This document shows, one piece after another, positions 45,681 to 53,728 of a stretch of 64,000 nucleotides of DNA. Position 1 is the first letter of the stretch. Each line of letters begins with the position of its first letter. The translations under genes were made by a program, and so were the position numbers. The notes beneath the pieces are model-generated. The model did not search any database, was not told where the DNA came from, and saw nothing but the letters and a program-made list of their open reading frames with translations. Location: contig OZ243969.1 in the NCBI GenBank assembly GCA_965214675.1, positions 1,302,001 through 1,366,000 of the forward strand. The letters run 5' to 3'. Source of the stretch: WTFY01 sp965214675. Lineage in GTDB: Bacteria; Pseudomonadota; Gammaproteobacteria; UBA4575.

Positions 45681-47963
45681 GTGCAGAAATCAAATAACAG
45701 TGCGGTAATCAAGGACCTCGTGTTGATCGGAGGCGGCCATAGCCACGTGGCGGTCCTCAAGAGATTTGGCATGAAGCCCGTCGATGGCCTGCAGATCACG
45801 CTGATCAGCCGGGATGTACACACACCGTATTCAGGAATGCTGCCCGGCTTTATTGCGGGCCACTACAGCTATGATGAAAGCCACATCGATTTACAGCCAC
45901 TGGCCCGGTTTGCCGGGGCCCGCCTGTTTCATGCACAGGCCAGTGCACTCGACCTGGAAAACAAATGCGTTCTATGCGGCGACCGGCCGCCCGTGCACTA
46001 TGACGTGCTGTCCATCAATACGGGATCGACACCTTCCTTCATCGAGGTCCCCGGGGCAGACAAGCACACACTGGGTGTCAAGCCCATCAATCATTTCCTG
46101 CAGGGATGGGATGCCATCATGGAGGAGGTGCTTCAACGCAAAGGCGATTACCAGGTGGTGGTCGTGGGCGCAGGGGCTGGCGGTGTCGAGGTTGCCCTGT
46201 CGACCCAGTATCACCTGAAACAATTACTGCAGGATCATGCCTGCACGAGCGACCGGCTCCGTTTTCACATCATCTGCAGCAACGGGACCGTGCTGCCCAC
46301 GCATAATCCCTCGGTTCGGCGCCGCTTCATGCGCATCCTTGCGCAACATCGGATCACGGTGCACAAGGCCTGCGCGGTCACGGAAGTCGACGCCCACACC
46401 CTGCAGCTGGATTCCGGTCAATCCCTGCAGGCGGATGCCACGATCTGGGCCACACATGCCTCGGCTCCGGACTGGTACGGGGAATCTGGCCTGGCTGTCG
46501 ACGAGCGAGGCTTCATAGAGGTCAACAGCTCCTTGCAGTCGGTCTCCCACGGCGATGTATTTGCAGCCGGCGACATTGCCTCGGTAACGGATTATCCACG
46601 TCCCAAGTCCGGTGTGTTTGCGGTCCGGCAGGGACTGCCCCTGTACAAGAATCTGAAACGGGCACTGGAAAGCCGGCCACTGAAAAAGCATGTACCGCAA
46701 ATCAGTTTCCTGAGCCTGGTCAGTACCGGCAACCAGTATGCCGTGGCATCACGGGGCCGGTTTGCCACAGAGGGGGCCTGGGTGTGGAAGCTCAAGGACC
46801 TGATCGACCGCAGGTTCATGCGCAAGTACAACGATCTCCCTGAAATGGAAGAAAAACCCGATGGCCACATCAACACCCGGCTGGCAGACAGCGATACACT
46901 CCAGGAGATCTCCGCCATCGCCATGCGTTGCGGCGGTTGCGGCGCCAAGATAGGCAGCAATGTTTTAAGCCGTGTCATCAATCAGCTGACGCCCTTTGAT
47001 CGCGAAGACGTGCTCCTCGGGCTGGATGCACCCGATGACGCTGCGGCCGTCGCGGTTCCTGCAGGCATGGTGCAGGTTCAGTCGGTGGATTATTTCCGCG
47101 CCTTTCTGGATGACCCATTTGTATTCGGACAGGTCACTGCCAACCACAGCCTGAGTGATGTATTTGCCATGGGTGCCGACGCGCAGGCCGCCATGGCCAT
47201 CGCGACCATCCCGTACGGAAAGGAAGACGTTGTTGAACAGCAGCTTCTGCAGGTCATGGACGGTGCGGTGCGCGTTCTCGATCAGCACCGAACGGCACTG
47301 GTCGGCGGGCATTCCAGCGAAGGTGCGGAACTCGCCTTTGGGCTCAGTGTGACCGGCCTGATTGAAAAAGAAAGGCTGCTCGCGAAGGGGGGAATGCAGC
47401 CCGGAGATGTCATCATCATCACGAAACCGGTCGGCACGGGCACCCTGTTCGCAGCAGAAATGCGCGGCAAGGCGAAGGGTCGCTGGATCGTGGAAGCCAT
47501 TGATTGCATGCTGGTCTCCAACCACAGGGCCGCGCAATGCCTGTATCAGTACGACGTGCATTCGTGTACGGATATCACGGGCTTTGGCGTGCTGGGCCAC
47601 TTGCTGGAGATGGTCCGCGCAGCCGAGGCGGACATCACGATTGATCTGAATGCGTTACCCCTGCTGGACGGTGCCGTGGAGACGATCGCGCTCGGCATAT
47701 TCAGTTCCCTGCAGCCCTCCAACGTGCGCCTTCGCCGCGCCGTAAAAAACCTTCAGGCCGCAGCACAGCATCCGTTCTACCCGTTGCTGTTTGACCCGCA
47801 AACCTCCGGGGGGCTGCTCGCGACCGTACCTGAAAAGCATGCCGGCACCTGTATCACGGAATTGCAGCGCCTCGGGTATCCGCATGCCTGTGCCGTAGGG
47901 CACGTACACGCCCGAAGCGATGCACTGGAATCGGTCTATATCAACGTCGGTGGGACCCATTGA
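45681..47963 (+). CDS. selD: Flavoprotein oxidoreductase fused to selenophosphate synthetase SelD
   Basis: A 760-residue fusion. Residues 1-390 form an NDH2/SQR-like FAD-dependent disulfide-oxidoreductase domain (GGGHSHVAVL at 17-26, VVVGAGAGGVEVAL, FAAGDIA). Residues about 405-760 are SelD: the catalytic Cys is C420 and Lys K423 (CGGCGAK), equivalent to C17 and K20 of E. coli, and a phosphate-binding VGGHSSEGAE is present. SelD makes selenophosphate from selenide and ATP. It starts with GTG at 45681. In selenoneine operons this role is called SenC; the neighbours senB and senA support that link. The flavin domain may supply selenide or reduce selenium (inference). Confidence 0.92.
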   Translation: MQKSNNSAVIKDLVLIGGGHSHVAVLKRFGMKPVDGLQITLISRDVHTPYSGMLPGFIAGHYSYDESHIDLQPLARFAGARLFHAQASALDLENKCVLCGDRPPVHYDVLSINTGSTPSFIEVPGADKHTLGVKPINHFLQGWDAIMEEVLQRKGDYQVVVVGAGAGGVEVALSTQYHLKQLLQDHACTSDRLRFHIICSNGTVLPTHNPSVRRRFMRILAQHRITVHKACAVTEVDAHTLQLDSGQSLQADATIWATHASAPDWYGESGLAVDERGFIEVNSSLQSVSHGDVFAAGDIASVTDYPRPKSGVFAVRQGLPLYKNLKRALESRPLKKHVPQISFLSLVSTGNQYAVASRGRFATEGAWVWKLKDLIDRRFMRKYNDLPEMEEKPDGHINTRLADSDTLQEISAIAMRCGGCGAKIGSNVLSRVINQLTPFDREDVLLGLDAPDDAAAVAVPAGMVQVQSVDYFRAFLDDPFVFGQVTANHSLSDVFAMGADAQAAMAIATIPYGKEDVVEQQLLQVMDGAVRVLDQHRTALVGGHSSEGAELAFGLSVTGLIEKERLLAKGGMQPGDVIIITKPVGTGTLFAAEMRGKAKGRWIVEAIDCMLVSNHRAAQCLYQYDVHSCTDITGFGVLGHLLEMVRAAEADITIDLNALPLLDGAVETIALGIFSSLQPSNVRLRRAVKNLQAAAQHPFYPLLFDPQTSGGLLATVPEKHAGTCITELQRLGYPHACAVGHVHARSDALESVYINVGGTH

Positions 47964-48039
47964 CCCGTAGCCCGAATGACCCGCACACCCGGGTCTTGCC
48001 AGGGCGAGAACCCGCTCGTAAAAAAAAGCTGCGGGCAAA

Positions 48040-48066
48040 GAAAAGCCCGCACGAAGCGGGCTTTTC
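48040..48066. terminator. Bidirectional-looking intrinsic terminator between selD and senB
   Basis: An 11-base perfect stem GAAAAGCCCGC / GCGGGCTTTTC with a five-base loop; T-rich sequence inside the stem on one side and, on the minus strand, TTT after it. It separates the convergent selD and senB transcripts. Confidence 0.7.
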
Positions 48067-48391
48067 CGCAGACCAGACTTTCTGGTGATGTTTTATCGCA
48101 ATGATTCGTACATTGAGACGTTCAGGTTGTCCCACCTTCGCAGTCAGCTGCGACCGGGACATGATTTGAAAGTTACGCCAAGTCGATCTGCGAGTTGTTG
48201 TTGTTTCTCTGATCTGCTAGTCAAACAACAGTAAAACATCCACAGTGCCTAGGCTACGTGGAGTGCCTTCAAGGCACAAGCAAAACGTAATTATGCAGAG
48301 AATCAAATTCTTTGATGCCAGGCAGCCCGGGTTGCAGAAGCGGGCAATTGCGAAAAAAATGCGCGGCATAAGCACATGCAAATCACTGATT
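48067..48391. other. Non-coding stretch downstream of senB with small hairpins
   Basis: A 325-base stretch without a supported gene. Stem-loops visible: GTCCC/GGGAC enclosing CGCAG-TCAG-CTGCG at 48129-48160, GTTGTTT pairing AAACAAC around 48200-48230, and GTGCCT-TCA-AGGCAC at 48263-48277. It may be an untranslated end of the senB transcript or an RNA gene; neither is proven. Confidence 0.4.
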
Positions 48392-49345
48392 TTACCTGGA
48401 ATTACGTAACAGCCGTCTCCAGCCATCGCGCTCCTTCGCATAGGAAAACAAGCCGGCCTTTTCCTCACAGGCCGTTTGCAGCCGTTTCAACCAGGCCCGG
48501 TCGGTCTCTGCCCGCAGCAGCAGGCCACGCAGTGCCCGGGTGTCCCCGGTCGCATAATAGCCGGGATACGCTTCCCCCAGTAATCCGACCGACCCAGCAA
48601 TATCCGAGGCAATGATGGGCAAGCCGGCCACGCAGGCTTCCGAGATGACATTGGCACCGCCCTCCATCCTGGAGCTGATCACCATCACATCGGCGCTCAC
48701 GTACACCTGGCGAATGCGCCAGTGCGGAACTTCGCCATGCCAGCGGTAACGTTCATTGCCTTGCATTTCCTTCTCGGCACGTTGCGCCCAGACCGGGGTA
48801 TGGGCCTTGCCGTACTGGTTGACCTGTATGCGCGAGCCGGCGGGCAGTTTGCGCACGGCGTACGCGGCACGCAACGGGTCTTTCTCCTCGCGTAAATGAC
48901 CCACCACGCAAACATTGAACCTGCGTTTTTTCTTCGCATCCCTGCGCACCGCGGACTTGGCTGACTGATGGATGACCGAGATCTTGCTCCGGTATTTCCT
49001 GGGGATCGCCAAACCGGCAAGTCCATGCAGGGTGACCAGCCGGTCGGCTACCCGGATTGAATACAGGGTCGGTTCCGGTGACGTATTGATGAACTTGTAG
49101 ATATCGGTGCCGGTCAATGCCACCACCAGGAGCCGGTCGGGAAACCGGGTATGGAAACGGCGGATGGAGGCTGCGCTGCGCCATGCATGTAATGCCACCA
49201 TGGCGTCGTACCGGCCGCCTGTAAATTCCGTATCCACATCCACGCGGTGGCCCAGTTCTTCGAGTATGTTTTTCCAGCGAGTGGCGGTGGCACGGTTGCC
49301 GGAGCGAGAACGGGGCAACGCCGGTGTGATCAGGATAATTTTCAT
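48392..49345 (-). CDS. senB: Selenosugar synthase-like glycosyltransferase (SenB-like)
   Basis: A 317-residue GT-B glycosyltransferase. The EX7E motif is EGGANVISE, followed by ASDIAGSVGLLGEAYPGYY. Such GT4-like proteins next to an EgtB homologue and SelD are SenB, which joins selenophosphate-derived selenium to UDP-GlcNAc to make a selenosugar. The ATG at 49343-49345 was chosen; longer frames lack GT sequence. It is divergent from senA with a 79-base promoter region. The assignment rests on context; as an isolated gene it would only be a glycosyltransferase. Confidence 0.78.
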   Translation of the reverse strand: MKIILITPALPRSRSGNRATATRWKNILEELGHRVDVDTEFTGGRYDAMVALHAWRSAASIRRFHTRFPDRLLVVALTGTDIYKFINTSPEPTLYSIRVADRLVTLHGLAGLAIPRKYRSKISVIHQSAKSAVRRDAKKKRRFNVCVVGHLREEKDPLRAAYAVRKLPAGSRIQVNQYGKAHTPVWAQRAEKEMQGNERYRWHGEVPHWRIRQVYVSADVMVISSRMEGGANVISEACVAGLPIIASDIAGSVGLLGEAYPGYYATGDTRALRGLLLRAETDRAWLKRLQTACEEKAGLFSYAKERDGWRRLLRNSR

Positions 49346-49424
49346 TGTGAAGCGGCGGGTATTACGTTGCGCATGGATAACAGGGTATATTGCATGCCTC
49401 ATACGGCACGATGACGAAGAACGG

Positions 49425-50729
49425 ATGCAGTTCAAAGAGGCAACAGCAGAAAACCTTGAGAGGGCCCTGCAGGATACGCGTTCCAGGACACTGGCCCTGA
49501 TCGAGGGACTGGACGGGCAGCAATTGTTCGGCCCGCGGTTGTCCACGACCAATCCGTTGTGCTGGGAAATCGCGCATACCGCGTATTTTCACGAACTGTG
49601 GGTACTGCGTCATCTGGGCCAGCAACAGGAGATACTTCCCGGCTCAGATCGCCTGTTCGACTCCATATCGATTCCTCATGAGCGCCGATGGGACCTTCCG
49701 CTGCCAAGTATGGCAGAGACGCTCGGGTATATGAATGATGTACTGTCGGCAGAGATTTCGCAATTGAACCGTATCGAGCTGGACCACACCGCAAGATACT
49801 TTTACCTGCTTGCCCTCTTCCATGAAGACATGCATGGAGAGGCACTGACCTGCACGCGCCAGACACTCGCTTATCCTGCACCCGGGTACCTCCAGCACCT
49901 GGCACCTGTGGAGGATGGCACCCCGCCTGCGAACGAAGACATCGAAGTCCAGGGGGGCACGTTCATGCTGGGCATGGAAAGAGGTGATGAGTTCACATTC
50001 GACAATGAGAAATGGGCGCACAAGACGGCATTGGCCCCTTTCCGCATTGCCCGCTATGCCGTCAGCAACCAGGACTATGCCGAGTTCGTAGAGGCCCGGG
50101 GCTACTCGATGGAAGAGTACTGGTGCGAAGCGGGCTGGAAATGGTGCCGGGAGCAGGGCCTCGAATGTCCGGTGTACTGGAAAAAGGATTCCGATCAAAC
50201 CTGGTATGAGAGAAGCTTTGACCAGTGGCATGAACTGGCCATGGCACACCCCGTCATCCATGTCAGCTGGTATGAAGCCAAGGCATTTTGCCGATGGGCC
50301 AACCGGCGCCTGCCAAGCGAGGCAGAATGGGAATTTGCAGCCGCCTGTGATCCGAAGGACAGGACCAACGGCGTGCCTCCCAAGCATCGGTTCCCCTGGG
50401 GAGACGTCAGCCGTGAAGATTGCGCTACCCTGGATGCGATGACACCAGGTACCGCCGCCATCCATGCGCACCCGGGAGGCGACAGCGCACTCGGCTGCCG
50501 TCAGATGCTCGGCAATGTATGGGAATGGACAGATTCGACTTTCCAGCCCTACCCGGGGTTCTCGCCTGACTGGTATGCGGAATATTCCAGGCCGTTGTTC
50601 GGACAGACCAAAGTGCTTCGAGGCGGTGCCTGGACGACCCGCAGGCGCATGATCCGCAACACCTGGCGCAACTACTACGGGCCCGAGCGTAATGATGTTT
50701 TTTCAGGCTTCAGAACCTGTGCCCCGTAA
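49425..50729 (+). CDS. senA: Selenoneine synthase-like EgtB homologue (SenA-like)
   Basis: A 434-residue protein: an N-terminal DinB-like domain and a C-terminal FGE-sulfatase domain. The iron ligands by count are H51 (EIAHTAYFHELW) and H133, H137 with E139 in LFHEDMHGE, the same spacing as the three-His iron site of mycobacterial EgtB. It should form a C-Se or C-S bond on hercynine with O2. SenA rather than EgtB is favoured because senB and selD are adjacent. No egtD-like gene is in the window, so hercynine must come from elsewhere. The start lacks a strong ribosome-binding site. Confidence 0.8.
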   Translation: MQFKEATAENLERALQDTRSRTLALIEGLDGQQLFGPRLSTTNPLCWEIAHTAYFHELWVLRHLGQQQEILPGSDRLFDSISIPHERRWDLPLPSMAETLGYMNDVLSAEISQLNRIELDHTARYFYLLALFHEDMHGEALTCTRQTLAYPAPGYLQHLAPVEDGTPPANEDIEVQGGTFMLGMERGDEFTFDNEKWAHKTALAPFRIARYAVSNQDYAEFVEARGYSMEEYWCEAGWKWCREQGLECPVYWKKDSDQTWYERSFDQWHELAMAHPVIHVSWYEAKAFCRWANRRLPSEAEWEFAAACDPKDRTNGVPPKHRFPWGDVSREDCATLDAMTPGTAAIHAHPGGDSALGCRQMLGNVWEWTDSTFQPYPGFSPDWYAEYSRPLFGQTKVLRGGAWTTRRRMIRNTWRNYYGPERNDVFSGFRTCAP

Positions 50730-50795
50730 AGGTCACCATCGGCACGGATACTCAGGTACATTCATGATCATGCATAACGAGAAAACCGTACGACA

Positions 50796-51605
50796 ATGAG
50801 CTGGTGGGGAAAACTTGCAGGCGGTGGACTGGGCTTTGCACTGGGAGGGCCACTGGGTGCGATGATCGGCGCCATGATTGGCCACCAGATGGACAAGTCC
50901 TCGGCAGGCCGGCAGGAAAGCTTCAGCTTCGACCCGGGCTCCCAGGAACGCACGCAGGCCGCCTTTTTCACCACGACCTTCTCTGTCATGGGCCATATCG
51001 CCAAGGCAGACGGGCATGTCTCCCCGCAAGAAATCCAGATGGCCGAACAGGTGGTCTTGCAGATGCGGCTGAACCCATCACAGCGCAAGATTGCCGTGGC
51101 CCTGTTCAATAAGGGTAAAGAAGACGGTTTCATGCTCGACGAGGTGCTTGAACAGTTCAAGAGAGAGTGCCATCGCAAAACCACGCTGATCCAGATGTTC
51201 ATAGAGATCCAGCTGCAGGCCGCGTACGCAGACGGGGTCAAGGACCCGGCAGAAGAACAGGTACTGCGTCATATCTGCAGGGTACTGGGCTACCCCCATG
51301 CCTGGCTCGAGCAGCTGGAATCGATGACCTTCGGCCAGCAGCAGGGTCGCCGGCAAGGCGGCGCCCGCTCTGCCTTCGTATCGGAGCATGAAATCGAGAA
51401 CGCCTACAAGATTCTGGGGGTTGACCGGCAGGCCTCCGAGGCCGAAATAAAGAGAGCCTACCGCAGGCTGATGAGCCAGCATCACCCCGACAAACTGATT
51501 TCCAAGGGCTTGCCTGAGGAAATGGTGGACATTGCCACGGGAAAAACCCAGGAGATCCGCAAGGCCTATGATCTGATCAAGGAACAACGTAAAAAAATGC
51601 ACTAG
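50796..51605 (+). CDS. djlA: Co-chaperone DjlA
   Basis: A 269-residue protein with a glycine-rich N-terminal membrane segment (WGKLAGGGLGFALGGPLGAM), a central TerB-like domain (HIAKADGHVSPQEIQMAE) and a C-terminal J-domain with the HPD motif in SQHHPDKL. It stimulates DnaK and localises to the inner membrane. It starts with ATG at 50796. Confidence 0.95.
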   Translation: MSWWGKLAGGGLGFALGGPLGAMIGAMIGHQMDKSSAGRQESFSFDPGSQERTQAAFFTTTFSVMGHIAKADGHVSPQEIQMAEQVVLQMRLNPSQRKIAVALFNKGKEDGFMLDEVLEQFKRECHRKTTLIQMFIEIQLQAAYADGVKDPAEEQVLRHICRVLGYPHAWLEQLESMTFGQQQGRRQGGARSAFVSEHEIENAYKILGVDRQASEAEIKRAYRRLMSQHHPDKLISKGLPEEMVDIATGKTQEIRKAYDLIKEQRKKMH

Positions 51606-51690
51606 TCCCGGGTGCAAGAACGATGTGTGGCACCACTGCCATTGCGTGCTAACATGGCCGCCCCACAATTCAACCTACCCGCTAAAAATC

Positions 51691-52656
51691 ATGACAAAAC
51701 CTTATCCAGTGCTCGCATGGATGGTGGTTTCTGTGCTGGGGGCCGGCCTCGCCGTTTTGGCGGCCTACGACCCGATCGCTTTCGCATTCAAAACCAATCC
51801 ATGGTTCAATTCCCTGATCGTTCTGGTCCTGCTGATTGGCCTGGGCTATAACTTTCTGCAAGTCGCCAGCCTGGTCAAGGAAATTGAATGGATTGAACAT
51901 TTCCGCAGCGCCAAAAAGGTCGATCTGTCCGGCCGGGCAACCCCTTTGCTGGTACCCATGTCGCGCATGCTGGCCCAGAAAACCGGTGACCACCTGGCAT
52001 TGTCCACCTTGTCCATGCGCTCACTGCTGGACAGCATCACCAGCCGACTTGAAGAATCACGCGACATCTCGCGTTACCTGATCGGTCTGCTGATCTTCCT
52101 GGGACTGCTTGGCACGTTCTGGGGTTTGCTGACCACCGTCAGTTCGGCAAGCGATGTCATCAAGAACATGTCCGCGGACGGAGAGAACAGCTTGCTGTTG
52201 TTCGATAACCTGAAGCTCGGCTTGCAGCAGCCCCTGTCCGGAATGGGCGTTGCCTTCAGCTCGTCCTTCTTCGGTCTGGCCGGCTCGCTGGTGCTGGGCT
52301 TCACCGACCTGCAGACGGGTCATGCGCAAAGACGGTTTTTCAATGAACTTGAGGAATGGCTCTCCGGTGTGACACGGCTTTCAACCGGCGCACTGGCCGA
52401 TGATTCAAGCGTGCCTGCCTATGTGCAGGCCCTGTTGGAGAAGACCGCGGATGGCATTGAAAATCTTGAACGCGCCCTGAGCGGCCAGGCGGATGAACGC
52501 TCCCGGCTGGATGACAACCTGCTGGACCTCACACGTCAGCTGGCCGAGTTAAGCGAATACCTGAAACGCAATCAGCAGCCGCTGTCGGATGACCTGCGCA
52601 ACGAACTGCGTATCCTGACCCGCACTATCGCGACCGCCCTGGAGCAGAATAAATAG
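51691..52656 (+). CDS. MotA/TolQ/ExbB-like stator protein
   Basis: A 321-residue membrane protein with four hydrophobic segments (about 7-27, 40-60, 128-150, 187-207), a cytoplasmic loop, and the MotA/TolQ pattern LIFLGLLGTFWGLL. The C-terminal third is likely helical. It pairs with the OmpA-like protein downstream (10 bp). No flagellar genes are near. The pair forms a proton-driven stator-like complex of unknown purpose; the length is far below that of Zorya ZorA. Confidence 0.82.
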   Translation: MTKPYPVLAWMVVSVLGAGLAVLAAYDPIAFAFKTNPWFNSLIVLVLLIGLGYNFLQVASLVKEIEWIEHFRSAKKVDLSGRATPLLVPMSRMLAQKTGDHLALSTLSMRSLLDSITSRLEESRDISRYLIGLLIFLGLLGTFWGLLTTVSSASDVIKNMSADGENSLLLFDNLKLGLQQPLSGMGVAFSSSFFGLAGSLVLGFTDLQTGHAQRRFFNELEEWLSGVTRLSTGALADDSSVPAYVQALLEKTADGIENLERALSGQADERSRLDDNLLDLTRQLAELSEYLKRNQQPLSDDLRNELRILTRTIATALEQNK

Positions 52657-52666
52657 CCCGAACAAC

Positions 52667-53701
52667 GTGCAGTTCTCCTATTCACACCGACGCAGCATCA
52701 ATATCTGGCCTGGCTTTGTAGACGCCCTGTCCGCCCTGCTGATCGTGATCGTATTCCTGTTGCTGATCTTCATGATCGGACAGTTTTTCCTGAGTGCCGC
52801 GCTGACCAGCAAGGAGCGGACCATCAGCGAGCTGGACCAGGTCACCGCGCAACTCGCCGAGTTGCTGGCCACGGAAAAATCCAGCGCGGCCGATTTGAGA
52901 CACCGGCTGGATACCGTCACTGCACAACTTGAAAGCCGGTCCGGTGAACTCGCCACATTGCAGACGGATACCGAACTGTTGATGAATTTGCGCAGGCAAC
53001 TCGAACAGGAGGTGGCCGCCCTCACCCGCGAGCTTCAAACGAGCCAGGAACACCTGGCCTCGGAGAAACAGCGCTCCTCGCGCTCGCTTGCACAAATCGA
53101 ACTGATCAACCGGCAGATCAAGTGGCTGCGCGACCAACTGGGGGCGATCGGACACACCCTGGGCATTGAAATGTCGGCCGATGATGAAAACCTGGAGGCG
53201 TTTACCCGCAACCTCAACCAGTCACTGCTGCAGATGGTCCAGACACTGGCACACTACCGCTCCGACTTTTTCGGGCGCCTGCGGGATGTGCTGGGGAAGC
53301 ATCCCGACATCGAGGTGGCAGGCGACCGGTTCATCCTGCAATCGGAGCTTTTGTTCGATACCGCATCCGCTACGCTGGGCGCGCGGGGAAAGCGACAGGT
53401 GGAAATGCTGGCCCGGATCATCAATACCATGGCCGGGGAAATACCCGGGGACATCGACTGGGTGGTGCGCATCGACGGCCACACCGACCGCAGGCAGATC
53501 CGCACGGCGGAATTTCCCTCCAACTGGGAATTATCCACCGCGAGGGCATTGGCCATCGTGCAGTTCATGATCGAGCAGGGCGTCGCGCCTGAGCGTCTTG
53601 CGGCGACGGGGTTTGGCGAGTTCCATCCGCTGGACCCGGCCCCTACCCCCGAGGCCTACGCACGAAACAGGAGAATTGAAATCAAGCTGACGGCCCGCTA
53701 A
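52667..53701 (+). CDS. OmpA/MotB-like peptidoglycan-binding protein
   Basis: A 344-residue protein: one N-terminal membrane helix with an Asp (D19) just before it, in the FVDALSALLIVIV context typical of MotB/ExbD proton-channel subunits, a long coiled-coil (about 45-190) and a C-terminal OmpA-like peptidoglycan-binding domain (WELSTARALAIVQFM). It starts with GTG at 52667, ten bases after the MotA-like gene. The pair is probably a conserved cell-envelope stator; substrate or partner unknown. Confidence 0.84.
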   Translation: MQFSYSHRRSINIWPGFVDALSALLIVIVFLLLIFMIGQFFLSAALTSKERTISELDQVTAQLAELLATEKSSAADLRHRLDTVTAQLESRSGELATLQTDTELLMNLRRQLEQEVAALTRELQTSQEHLASEKQRSSRSLAQIELINRQIKWLRDQLGAIGHTLGIEMSADDENLEAFTRNLNQSLLQMVQTLAHYRSDFFGRLRDVLGKHPDIEVAGDRFILQSELLFDTASATLGARGKRQVEMLARIINTMAGEIPGDIDWVVRIDGHTDRRQIRTAEFPSNWELSTARALAIVQFMIEQGVAPERLAATGFGEFHPLDPAPTPEAYARNRRIEIKLTAR

Positions 53702-53728
53702 CGGCGGCCCTGATGCGTGGACAGGCCC

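Noticed and set aside
51691..53701. Zorya-type anti-phage system
   Set aside because: MotA-like protein is only 321 residues and no ZorC/ZorD or ZorE-like gene follows; the next genes are RND components on the other strand.
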